DNA from: Desulfocicer sp963675955
Lineage (GTDB): Bacteria > Desulfobacterota > Desulfobacteria > Desulfobacterales > Desulfobacteraceae
Direction of reading: 5' to 3'
Assembly (NCBI GenBank): GCA_963675955.2
Contig: CAXXVR010000002.1
Location: forward strand, 1,606,396-1,670,395
Length of the DNA: 64,000 nt
The notes below the pieces were generated by a model. The model had not been told where the DNA came from, did no database searches, and saw only the letters and a program-made list of their open reading frames with translations. Shown here piece after piece: positions 1-7,771 of this stretch. The position numbers were made by a program, and so were the translations under genes. The number at the start of each line of letters is the position of its first letter. The first letter of the stretch is position 1.

Positions 1-549
1 GTGAAGTCCGTTTCTCCGGGGGTGATGGATCTTTTTATGGCCTATCGGTGGCCGGGCAATATCCGGGAACTGGAGCATCTTATTGAAGGTGCCATGAACA
101 TGGTTGGGCATGAAGATGTTCTGAAGATTCAGCATTTTTCTTCGGGTACCGGATATTGGGACAGCTTTGAAACCGGTGCCCTTGGCATGAACACCGATGG
201 TGCCCTAAAAAAGACATCAGACCTTCCTCCCTCATTGTCTCCCCATGGGACCGGCAGAGGAGATGACGGTTTTCCATCTCCGAAAAAGGGGGATGTATCG
301 CAGGATTTTTTCCCATTCGGTACCGTTTCTGCCGCTGGCCAATGGTCGGCGGGTTCCCCGGCGGCGGATGTAAAGATTCCCCTGGCCCGGAATCAGGCTG
401 AGCAGGAAAAGCTGGCCCTTGAAAATGCCCTCACCGCATCCGGGGGCAATGTCACCCGGGCCGCTTCCATTCTGGGGATTTCCCGACAGTTGCTGCACTA
501 CAAAATCAAAAAACATGCCTTAAGCCGCATTGATTTCATGCGTCGTTGA
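1..549 (+). CDS. Sigma-54-dependent transcriptional activator, C-terminal part
   Basis: Partial gene, cut by the window start; the first codon shown (GTG) is probably internal. The 182 residues begin in the end of the AAA+ sigma-54 activation domain, with the family motif WPGNIRELEHLIEG near residues 18-31. A poorly conserved linker of about 100 residues follows, then a Fis-type helix-turn-helix at about 135-175 (GGNVTRAASILGISRQLLHY). Proteins of this class bind upstream sites and open sigma-54 promoters by ATP hydrolysis. The next gene has a good sigma-54 promoter with paired upstream inverted repeats, so this protein is the obvious candidate regulator of the transporter and methyltransferase genes downstream. 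The sensory domain lies outside the window, so the signal is unknown. Confidence 0.93.
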   Translation: MKSVSPGVMDLFMAYRWPGNIRELEHLIEGAMNMVGHEDVLKIQHFSSGTGYWDSFETGALGMNTDGALKKTSDLPPSLSPHGTGRGDDGFPSPKKGDVSQDFFPFGTVSAAGQWSAGSPAADVKIPLARNQAEQEKLALENALTASGGNVTRAASILGISRQLLHYKIKKHALSRIDFMRR

Positions 550-576
550 GGTATCAACAACCGAACTGAAAAATAT

Positions 577-621
577 TTTTCATTAGAAAATTTTTCATAG
601 GTATTGCTTTTCATTGGAAAA
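577..621. promoter_or_regulatory. Paired inverted repeats, likely enhancer sites for the sigma-54 activator
   Basis: Two near-identical 14-bp inverted repeats, TTTTCATTAGAAAA at 577-590 and TTTTCATTGGAAAA at 608-621, start 31 bp apart, about three helical turns, so they face the same side of the DNA. They lie about 150-190 bp upstream of the sigma-54 promoter, the usual distance for upstream activator sequences. Assignment to the adjacent activator is inferred from position. Confidence 0.7.
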
Positions 622-768
622 ATAATTTTCTTTTTCCCAGGCTTTATCCATGACCTGATTCCGTCTGATTTGTATTAAAAAAAATAGGTGGCTGATCATA
701 GATAATGGACCTCCTGGCCTGTGGAGAGGGGCATTGTCATTTTCAGCTTTTTAGGTGCTGAATGAAGG

Positions 769-784
769 TGGCACGGAATCTGCT
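769..784 (+). promoter_or_regulatory. Sigma-54 (-24/-12) promoter
   Basis: TGGCACGGAATCTGCT matches the consensus TGGCACG-N4-TTGCW with one mismatch. The invariant GG and GC doublets have the exact 10-nt spacing between them. It lies 178 nt upstream of the BCCT transporter start and downstream of the activator gene and paired inverted repeats. Confidence 0.8.
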
Positions 785-961
785 ATGTGAAGAATCAATT
801 GTTTTTATTTAAAGTTAAATGCCCGGGGCCTGGATGAGGTTCCGGCAAAAAAACCCCTCGGCGATCATGGTGCCGGGTGAAATCCATTTTTCCGATGCCC
901 AGGAAGGTGTCCAAGGGGTGATTTAACTTCAGTTGATGATTCTAACATAAAGGAGTTTTTC

Positions 962-2464
962 GTGTCACAATCCACAGCCCCCACCAAAGCGTTTGACCCC
1001 ATGGTCTTCTGGGTCTCCGCATCTTTAACTATCCTTTTTGTCCTATGGGCCATTATTTTTCCGGAGAACATGGGTACAAGCATTAACGCCGTGTTCAGCT
1101 GGACCACCAGCAACTGGGGATGGCTTTATCTGTTAACGGCTTTCTTGCTGGTCGTTGGGTGCTTTGTACTCATGGGGCCCGGGTATGGACATCTCAAGCT
1201 GGGTCTTGAGCATGACAAACCTGAATTTTCAAATTTTTCATGGTTTGCCATGCTGTTCGGATCGGCAATTGCCGCAGGCATCGTTTTCTGGGGACCGGCA
1301 GAACCGGCGTACCATTACATGAGTCCGCCACCTTATTTTGGCGGTGAGGCTCTTACTCCGGCAGCTGGGGCCAATGCCATGACCTATTCGTTTTTTCACT
1401 GGGGCTTAAGTGCCTGGTCCATCTATGCCATGCTCACCATTGCCCTTGGTCATGCCTGTTTCACCAAAAATCTTCCATTGAGATTTTCCAGTGCCTTTTA
1501 TTATGTTATCGGTGATAAAATCCACGGAACCTGGGGTAAAGTGCTTGATATCTTTGCCGTATTTGCCACATTAGGTGGTCTTGCCACCACCACGGGTCTT
1601 GTGGCACTTCAGCTTTCAAGTGGACTGAAATATCAATACGGTCTGACTCTGGGACCGGGCAGTACCTACATCATCATCGGGGTTCTAACGGCTATTTTCA
1701 CCTTTTCAGTTTACACAGGTCTTGAAAAAGGGGTGAAAATTATTGGCGATATTAACATGTGGGTGTTCGTGGCCGTGTGGTTTTTTATCCTTATTTTTGG
1801 TCCCACTATTTTTCTGATTAATCTTACCACTAACGCCATTGGTCAATACCTGCTTCACTTTATTCCCATGAGCCTGTTCACGGCCCCGGGGTACGAGGGT
1901 AACTGGATTGGCAGCTGGACTGTGTTTTACTGGGCCTGGTGGATGAGCTGGGCTCCTTTTGTGGCCGTGTTCATTGCCAGAATTTCCAGGGGAAGAAGCA
2001 TCCGGGAAACCGTTGCCGCCACCTTGATTCTGCCCACACTGGGAAATTTTCTGTGGTATGGGGTCATCGGCGGTGCAGGCATCAGTTTTGATGTCACAGC
2101 CACCTTGAAGGAACACGGGGTGGAAAGTGCCATCTTTGCCATCGCCCAGCACCTTCCCATGACCGGTATTTTGTCAATTGCCTTGATTTTTCTCATCGGC
2201 ACCTTTTTTCTCACCAGTGCCAATTCGGCTGCCATTTCCCTTGCCATGTTTGTGTCAGGGCATGAAAATCCCGGAAAAAATCTTCGGGCCTTCTGGGGCA
2301 TCGCCTTGGGTGCAGTGGCTGCAGTGCTGGCCGGTACCGGCAGTTTAAAGGCCATTCAAACGGCTTCCATTGCCACGGCTTTTCCGTTGATGTTTCTTCT
2401 TCTGCTGGTGATTTTTGGCACCTTCAGAGGACTTGGCAGGTATAAAAAAGATAATAATATGTAA
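962..2464 (+). CDS. BCCT-family betaine/carnitine/choline transporter
   Basis: A 500-residue polytopic membrane protein with about 12 hydrophobic segments, the usual BCCT size. The tryptophan-rich stretch WAWWMSWAPF near residue 325 is the family's TM8 signature, and the N-terminal WGWLYLL and later GSAIAAGIVFWG segments also fit. BCCT carriers import quaternary ammonium compounds such as glycine betaine, choline or carnitine. The start is GTG at 962, preceded by AAGGAG at 951-956. The next gene is an MttB-type methyltransferase, so the likely role is substrate uptake for demethylation rather than osmoprotection. No long regulatory C-terminal extension is present. Expression is probably sigma-54 dependent. 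Confidence 0.93.
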   Translation: MSQSTAPTKAFDPMVFWVSASLTILFVLWAIIFPENMGTSINAVFSWTTSNWGWLYLLTAFLLVVGCFVLMGPGYGHLKLGLEHDKPEFSNFSWFAMLFGSAIAAGIVFWGPAEPAYHYMSPPPYFGGEALTPAAGANAMTYSFFHWGLSAWSIYAMLTIALGHACFTKNLPLRFSSAFYYVIGDKIHGTWGKVLDIFAVFATLGGLATTTGLVALQLSSGLKYQYGLTLGPGSTYIIIGVLTAIFTFSVYTGLEKGVKIIGDINMWVFVAVWFFILIFGPTIFLINLTTNAIGQYLLHFIPMSLFTAPGYEGNWIGSWTVFYWAWWMSWAPFVAVFIARISRGRSIRETVAATLILPTLGNFLWYGVIGGAGISFDVTATLKEHGVESAIFAIAQHLPMTGILSIALIFLIGTFFLTSANSAAISLAMFVSGHENPGKNLRAFWGIALGAVAAVLAGTGSLKAIQTASIATAFPLMFLLLLVIFGTFRGLGRYKKDNNM

Positions 2465-2574
2465 TTTGAACGCCAGGAATATTGGCCATAGCTGTCACAG
2501 GTTTTTATATAGATCAGGAATTGTAAAATTAAATGCGGGGGTGTGTATGAAAAATCCCCGGGGAGAAATGAAAC

Positions 2575-3996
2575 ATGTACGATAGAATGCAGGAACTTGA
2601 CATTAAAAGTTGTGAGAAAATCCACGCCGCATCCATGGATATTCTAAAAAACACCGGTGTTGCATTTAACGATGAAGAAGCCCTTGATATCTTCAAAAAA
2701 AATGGACATAAGGTGGAGGGCAGTACCGTATTCTTTGAGGAATCTGATATAAAAAAGGCCCTTGAAACTGCCCCGAAACGTTTCACCGTCCATGCCCGCA
2801 ACCCTGAAAAAAATGTTGAAATCGGCGAAGATGATTTTGTATTTCTGCCGGGATATGGTGCACCCTTTGTCATTGACGGCAAGGGGGATCAACGTCAGGC
2901 CACCATGGAAGACTATGATAATTTTTGCAAACTGGTTCAGACATCAAAATTCATTAACATGAATGGATGGATGATGGTGGAACCGGCGGATATGCCCCAT
3001 GAAACCGTCCACCTGGATTTGAATCTATCCAATATGCTCCTCTGTGACAAACCCTTCATGGGAAGTCCCGTGTCACGGCAAGGCGCCCTGGACGGTATTG
3101 AAATGGCCGGTATCCTCTGGGGGGGCAAGGAAAATATCATGGACAAAGCTGTGTCCGTTTCTTTGATCAATTCCCTTTCCCCTCTTCAGTTTTCCGATGA
3201 AATGGCCGGAGCTCTCATTGAACTTGCACGTCATGGTCAGGCCTGTGTGGTGGCATCTCTTATCATGGCCGGTGGATCAGGCCCTGTGACCCTGGACGGT
3301 GTGCTGGCCCTTCAGAATGCTGAAATCCTGGCCGGAATCACCCTGGCTCAGCTGGTACGTCCCGGGACTCCTGTGGTGTATGGATCCACCTCATCTGCCA
3401 TGGATATGAAAACAGGTGCTCTTTCCATCGGGGCGCCTGAGCTTTCTAAGAATATTCATTTTGTGGCCCAGATTGCAAGATATTATGGACTTCCCAGCCG
3501 GGCTGGTGGTGGATTAACAGATGCTCTTTTCACCGATGCCCAGGCCGGTGCGGAATCGGCCCTGTCTATTTACACCTCTGTGCGAAGCGGTATTAACTTT
3601 ATGCTTCACTCCTGTGGTATTCTGGGTTCTTACATTGCCATGAGTTTTGAAAAATTCATGGTGGATGAAGAGATCTGCGGTATGGTGCAGAACATGATCA
3701 ACCCCCTGCCACTGACCGATGAATCCATTGATCTTGACATTATTAAGCAGGTGGGCATAGGTGGACAATATCTTACCCATCCCAAAACCTTCAAACTGTG
3801 TCGTTCGCAGTTCTATATGCCGGGCCTCATGAGCCGCATAAATGCAGATGCCTGGCTCAAAAAAGGGAAAAGACGCATTGACCAGGTGGCCCAAGACAAG
3901 GTTACCCAGCGGCTGGCATCCTATGAAAAACCTGAAATTGATCCTGAGATTGAAAAGAAATTGACCCGGTACGTGGAAGATCGAAAAAAAGGATAA
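2575..3996 (+). CDS. MttB-family corrinoid methyltransferase, non-pyrrolysine (MtgB-like)
   Basis: A 473-residue protein of the trimethylamine methyltransferase superfamily, which moves a methyl group from a quaternary or tertiary amine to a corrinoid protein. It reads through without an in-frame TAG, so it is of the non-pyrrolysine type, like the glycine betaine methyltransferase MtgB. Glycine-rich family motifs such as AGGSGPVTLDG and VYGSTSSAMDM are visible. The start follows GGGGAGAAATGAAAC. It lies 110 nt behind the BCCT transporter and probably shares its transcript. Glycine betaine is the favoured substrate, but proline betaine, carnitine or others are possible. The cognate corrinoid protein and second methyltransferase are not in the window. 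Confidence 0.88.
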   Translation: MYDRMQELDIKSCEKIHAASMDILKNTGVAFNDEEALDIFKKNGHKVEGSTVFFEESDIKKALETAPKRFTVHARNPEKNVEIGEDDFVFLPGYGAPFVIDGKGDQRQATMEDYDNFCKLVQTSKFINMNGWMMVEPADMPHETVHLDLNLSNMLLCDKPFMGSPVSRQGALDGIEMAGILWGGKENIMDKAVSVSLINSLSPLQFSDEMAGALIELARHGQACVVASLIMAGGSGPVTLDGVLALQNAEILAGITLAQLVRPGTPVVYGSTSSAMDMKTGALSIGAPELSKNIHFVAQIARYYGLPSRAGGGLTDALFTDAQAGAESALSIYTSVRSGINFMLHSCGILGSYIAMSFEKFMVDEEICGMVQNMINPLPLTDESIDLDIIKQVGIGGQYLTHPKTFKLCRSQFYMPGLMSRINADAWLKKGKRRIDQVAQDKVTQRLASYEKPEIDPEIEKKLTRYVEDRKKG

Positions 3997-4205
3997 GCCT
4001 TTAAGCCGAGAAAATGTCAGATCCAGATTCCTTGACATATACGGTGCAGGCAAGGGGTTATTTAATCCTGAGAAAGAGGTATCCGGTTTCCGGGTGCCTC
4101 TTTTATTTTTTCTCCCTGTCATACACTGCCCGTTTCCGGGGAACCGTTCTGAAAAAAGATCATCCCCTGCTTGCATAAAAGAAAACACTGGTGTAAAAAA
4201 AAGGT

Positions 4206-4943
4206 ATGAAATTTTTATCACACAGCGTTGTTTTCCTTTATGGTTCCTTGTTTGCTGCGGTCATGTTTTTATTTTGTGCCTGTGGCAGTGGCGATGAGAA
4301 ACTCAGTGGGGCCGTTGATGCCCAGCTTCCTCCCAGCTTCAGTTTTTTTGATGTGGGGGTGAACACGCCTTTTTCCCGGACCCTGAGGAATTCACTCCAG
4401 GCGGTTTTAGGCGATGACGCCATATCATCTCGAAATACCATTGACCTGCAGATCAATACCGATGGCTTTCTGGCAGATCATTTTCCTTCCCTTAATGCCC
4501 TTAGTATTGCTTTTAATACTCCTTCAGGAGAACGGGTGGAGCATGATACCACAAAGCTTACCTATCGTTATTCCATGAAAAAAGGACTTCCCTTTGATTA
4601 TGTGGAACTCCTTTTTTCAAAGTTTTCCGGCATGCCCATGGTGATACGGGTTTTTTTTGCCCATGATAAACTCAATGTCCTCTCTTCCTTAAAGGAAAAA
4701 TATGGCCCTCCCAAAGAATTTCCCTGGAAAGTGCAAAACGGGAAGTCGCTTTACTGGGAAAAAAATGGAGATGTTTTATTTTACTCCTTTGTTCCCAATC
4801 AGTTCGGTGTTCCAGAGTATCAGGTAGCCATTTACTTCACCCGACGGCTGCACACACTCCTTGAAAGGGAACAAAAGGAAAGGGCAGAGACGATGGAAAC
4901 GATGAAAAATCAGCCGGTTTCCAATGGTAAGGCCGTTTTCTGA
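4206..4943 (+). CDS. Putative lipoprotein, unknown function
   Basis: A 245-residue protein with a typical lipoprotein leader: positively charged N-terminus, hydrophobic core, then LFCAC ending at residue 26, with Cys26 the likely lipidation site. The mature part has no motif I recognise. It contains a pattern of short beta-rich segments (DYVELLFSKFSGMPMVIRV, SLYWEKNGDVLFYSF) and a charged C-terminal helix rich in Glu and Lys. Probably envelope-anchored. It stands alone between the methyltransferase and an opposing small membrane protein. Confidence 0.7.
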   Translation: MKFLSHSVVFLYGSLFAAVMFLFCACGSGDEKLSGAVDAQLPPSFSFFDVGVNTPFSRTLRNSLQAVLGDDAISSRNTIDLQINTDGFLADHFPSLNALSIAFNTPSGERVEHDTTKLTYRYSMKKGLPFDYVELLFSKFSGMPMVIRVFFAHDKLNVLSSLKEKYGPPKEFPWKVQNGKSLYWEKNGDVLFYSFVPNQFGVPEYQVAIYFTRRLHTLLEREQKERAETMETMKNQPVSNGKAVF

Positions 4944-4954
4944 TCTTGTTTTTT

Positions 4955-5060
4955 TTATATGAAAATGCCGACAGCAGAGTCCCCGACGATCCGGGGCCGG
5001 TCCGATGGTCCGTCGGGGGCGGTATAACGCCATTTGGCTCCGCGTCTACGACCCATTATT
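4955..5060. repeat. Dispersed intergenic hairpin repeat
   Basis: A GC-rich hairpin with arms CCCCGACG (4981-4988) and CGTCGGGG (5011-5018), preceded by TTATATGAAAA and CAGCAGAG and followed by GGCGGTATAACGCCATTTGGCTC. The same flanking words recur around a different hairpin at 21,670-21,820, so this is a member of a dispersed intergenic repeat family. No coding capacity is evident. Confidence 0.6.
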
Positions 5061-5073
5061 CGTTGCACGTTAT

Positions 5074-5400
5074 CTAAAAAATGAAATGAAGTCCTGAATC
5101 CACCAGAGTGATCAGCAGGGCTGCCATCAGGGTGGTCATGAAATCCTTGAGTTTGAAATCATCAACGAATTTGTCTGTGATGTACAGTAAAAAGGCGTTG
5201 ATCACAAATTTGAAAAGCCCGAAGGTGATGATGATAAAGGGAAGGGTCAGAAAAACCAGAAGCCACCCCATCAAAAAACTGACAATGGAATAAACAATGG
5301 CCACAACAATGGCAGTGAAAAAATTTTTAATATAAATACCGGGAAGAATGCTTGCAACAATAAAGACTGCGGCGCTGAGTATAAGAAGATTCCAGATCAT
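5074..5400 (-). CDS. Small four-helix membrane protein, phage-holin-IV/YvlD-like
   Basis: A 108-residue protein that is almost entirely hydrophobic, with four predicted membrane segments, beginning MIWNLLILSAAVFIV. The pattern and the ITFGLFKFVINAF segment match the widespread 'phage holin family protein' (YvlD-type) of bacterial chromosomes, whose cellular role is not established. The start at 5400 is chosen because CAGGAG lies 9 nt upstream; a longer reading from 5466 has no such site. No phage genes surround it, so a lysis role is unlikely. Confidence 0.75.
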   Translation of the reverse strand: MIWNLLILSAAVFIVASILPGIYIKNFFTAIVVAIVYSIVSFLMGWLLVFLTLPFIIITFGLFKFVINAFLLYITDKFVDDFKLKDFMTTLMAALLITLVDSGLHFIF

Positions 5401-5478
5401 GGTTTTGGCTCCTGATGTGCTTGTTCCCGTTCCTGGGAAAGACAGGTCTTTAAAAAACGTGTACATTCAATTTGAGGT

Positions 5479-5518
5479 GCCCCTGATCCTTCCCATGGGG
5501 TGAACAGGGGCTTTTTTT
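5479..5518 (+). terminator. Rho-independent terminator
   Basis: Stem GCCCCTG (5479-5485) pairs with CAGGGGC (5505-5511) and is followed by seven T residues. In this orientation it stops plus-strand transcription. It lies in the divergent gap upstream of the small membrane protein. Confidence 0.7.
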
Positions 5519-5562
5519 ATCCAATGACTCTTAAGCTTCTTGCCTGATGGTCAAGCAAGCCT

Positions 5563-5588
5563 GTCCCTGTTTTTGTAAAAACAGGGAC
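5563..5588. terminator. Perfect 12-bp hairpin between convergent transcripts
   Basis: GTCCCTGTTTTT and its exact complement are separated by 2 nt. It sits 31 nt past the stop of the solute-binding protein (minus strand). The A/T tract is inside the stem, so it may terminate transcription from both sides; a separate U-tract is lacking on the minus strand. Confidence 0.5.
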
Positions 5589-5618
5589 CATATGGCTGGT
5601 ATATACTGCCAGGGGCAA

Positions 5619-7259
5619 TCAGGCACTGACCCAGGTCTCATCCAGCTTCAGGTAGAGGCTGGGATGGGCCTTGACATTTTGAACCCGTTTGCTGGCGATG
5701 GTCCACACATTGATCCAGAAGGCATTGGCAATGGAACCTCTTTCCTGTTGGATTTTTTCAAGCTTGCAGAAGATCTTTCGTCGTTCTTCTATGTCCAGGG
5801 TGCCGTTGGCCTGGGTGAGCAGGTCAGAAAATTCCTGGTCCACCCATCGGCTCTCATTCCAGGGAGCTGGCTTGCCGTTCTTATCAGCCACATATCCAAG
5901 GTTCAGCACCATGGTACCCACGGGGCGATGTGCCCAGGTGGTTATGCCCAGATCCACTTCCGTCCATTTTTCCCAGTACTGGCTGTTGGGCATGACCTGA
6001 ATATTGATGCGGAATCCGGCGGGCAATGCATCCTGTTTGACGATTTCAGCATAGCGTACGATTTCTTTCCAACCGCTGCCCACGGCCAGATTGACATCCA
6101 ATCCGTTGGGATAACCCGCTTCTGCCAGCAGTTGTTTGGCCTTGGCTGGATCGTATTTCGGGGTGTCAATGGGGCAGTATTCTGGATGTTTGGGGCTGAC
6201 ATGCATGTCCTGGCCCAACATGCCCTGTCCAAAGTAGGCAAGGGCAAGGATTTTTTCGCGGTTCTGGCACAGCTTCAGGGCCTGGCGCACCCGGTTGTCA
6301 GACCATGGTTTCATGTCCACCCGCATGCGCATGACCCGGGTCTGGTTGGTGGTGGAGGGATAAATATTGACCCGGTCGTCATTTTTCAGGGCCTGATAGG
6401 CTTCCGGGCCGCTTAAATCACTGAAGTCGATCATGTCAATGTCACCGGACTGAATGGCGGCGATCATCGGGGCCATTTCCGTACCCATGTCCACAAATTC
6501 GATCTGGTCCAGATAGGGAAGCAGTTCGCCGTCGGCACCTTTATTCCAGTAATTATTGCGTCGTTTTAAGAGACAGCGCTCCCCTTCTACATACTGATCA
6601 ATGACATAGGGACCAGTGCCATGGGGAGCCTTGATGAAATCTCCCTGGAAGGTACGGCTGTTAAGGATCATGGCCGGATAATGGAACAGATGTTCGGGAA
6701 CGGCAATTTCAGCCGTTTTTAAGTGAAGTTTTACCTGGTGTTCAGATGTTTTTTCAATACCGGTGTTGTCCAGATAGGGACCGATCATGCCCATCATGGA
6801 GGATCCTACATCTTTATTGAGCCACTGATTCATGGTAAAAATCACATCATCGGCGGTGAAGTCATCCCCGTTGTTGAATTTAATACCCTTTTTCAGATTC
6901 AGGGTCCAGGTTTTCAGATCGGCACTGGCTTCCCAGTTTTCCAGCAGATATGGGTGGGTGACATTGTCACCGTCAGTGTAGGTAAGATACTCCGCCACAT
7001 GGCGCAGCTGATTGGTGGGACATATCCATGAAAACTGAGCCGGATGGGTCACCTTGTGAACCGGTGCCGCAACCCGAAGTGATCCACCTCTTTTGATGGT
7101 ACTTGCCGCGGCTTTCCGGGGGAAGGCAAGGCCTGCCATCTGTCCGGCGGCGGTGGCGGACAAGCCCAGAAGGGTTGTGAATCGAATGAATTCACGGCGG
7201 TTCATTTTTCCTTTTTCAAAATCTTTTTTCAAGTTTTCTACTGCGGGATGGATTTTCAT
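5619..7259 (-). CDS. ABC transporter solute-binding protein, family 5 (peptide/nickel type)
   Basis: A 546-residue extracytoplasmic binding protein of SBP family 5 (DppA/OppA/NikA fold). The N-terminus has a twin-arginine-like motif, MNRREFIR near residue 19, then a hydrophobic stretch and AAA cleavage region. Family hallmarks follow: LTYTDGDNVTHPYLLENWEA, WTLNLKKGIKFNNGDDFTADDV (read as W-x-L-x-L-R-x-G-x-K-F-x-x-G-x-x-x-x-A-x-D-V), GTGPYV and the C-terminal DETWVSA. The start at 7259 has AAGGAG 5 nt upstream; the N-terminal extension read from 7319 is unlikely. No permease or ATPase gene is nearby, so it is an orphan component and its ligand cannot be named. Confidence 0.88.
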   Translation of the reverse strand: MKIHPAVENLKKDFEKGKMNRREFIRFTTLLGLSATAAGQMAGLAFPRKAAASTIKRGGSLRVAAPVHKVTHPAQFSWICPTNQLRHVAEYLTYTDGDNVTHPYLLENWEASADLKTWTLNLKKGIKFNNGDDFTADDVIFTMNQWLNKDVGSSMMGMIGPYLDNTGIEKTSEHQVKLHLKTAEIAVPEHLFHYPAMILNSRTFQGDFIKAPHGTGPYVIDQYVEGERCLLKRRNNYWNKGADGELLPYLDQIEFVDMGTEMAPMIAAIQSGDIDMIDFSDLSGPEAYQALKNDDRVNIYPSTTNQTRVMRMRVDMKPWSDNRVRQALKLCQNREKILALAYFGQGMLGQDMHVSPKHPEYCPIDTPKYDPAKAKQLLAEAGYPNGLDVNLAVGSGWKEIVRYAEIVKQDALPAGFRINIQVMPNSQYWEKWTEVDLGITTWAHRPVGTMVLNLGYVADKNGKPAPWNESRWVDQEFSDLLTQANGTLDIEERRKIFCKLEKIQQERGSIANAFWINVWTIASKRVQNVKAHPSLYLKLDETWVSA

Positions 7260-7269
7260 CTTTTCTCCT

Positions 7270-7771
7270 TTTTCAGGGGTGAAGGGATATGGAGTGAACA
7301 ATGAACGGGGCCTGATCAAGAACCTCTTTGACCATTATGTGCTGAAATTAAATTTTCGTAAACCGTAAATCATGATCATGTCCGAGACAATTCTTTTCAT
7401 TTTTTAACATTATTTCAGGAAAAAAAACAAGGTAGAATGATATATTAACAGGCTTTTTTGATATTTCTATTTAAGAGGGTTTACTCTATCAGGTTTTTTG
7501 TTGTCTTCTCCCATTGATTGTTCAGACCTGGTGGAGTATGAATGTAAATATTCGGCCAGCACCCCATCTTCACTCATTTGGGCCTGCTCACATAGCAATA
7601 GTATGCTATGCAGTTCCAACTAAGCGAATATGGGGCACTGGCCAAACATTTACAGAACCAAGCCAAATATTTACGTATGAATACAGATTAACCTTATAAT
7701 TTTAGAATCACCCGGTTGCACGGGGGGTGGTGGCGCTGGACGTTGCTGCCTTGACCATCTGGAGGTACAAA
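7270..7771. repeat. Intergenic region with a dispersed repeat copy
   Basis: No convincing gene. The part from about 7,530 to 7,690 contains GGGGCACTGGCCAAACATT and a CACATAGCA...TATGCTATGCAG segment that recur, diverged, at 31,570-31,765. It also contains a short partial inverted repeat (TAAATATTCGGCCAG / CTGGCCAAACATTTA). AT-rich sequence at 7,360-7,500 probably carries the promoter of the divergent solute-binding protein gene. The aconitase ribosome-binding site TGGAGGT is at 7760-7766. Confidence 0.6.

Noticed and set aside
2575..3996. Pyrrolysine-containing MttB
   Set aside because: The methyltransferase has no in-frame TAG and ends at TAA after a normal length, so it belongs to the non-pyrrolysine group.
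5074..5400. Phage holin as evidence of a prophage
   Set aside because: This protein family is common on bacterial chromosomes, and no phage structural, lysis or integrase gene is near.
5547..6416. 289-codon plus-strand frame
   Set aside because: Antisense to the solute-binding protein. The composition is that of a shadow frame and the start lies in a terminator hairpin.
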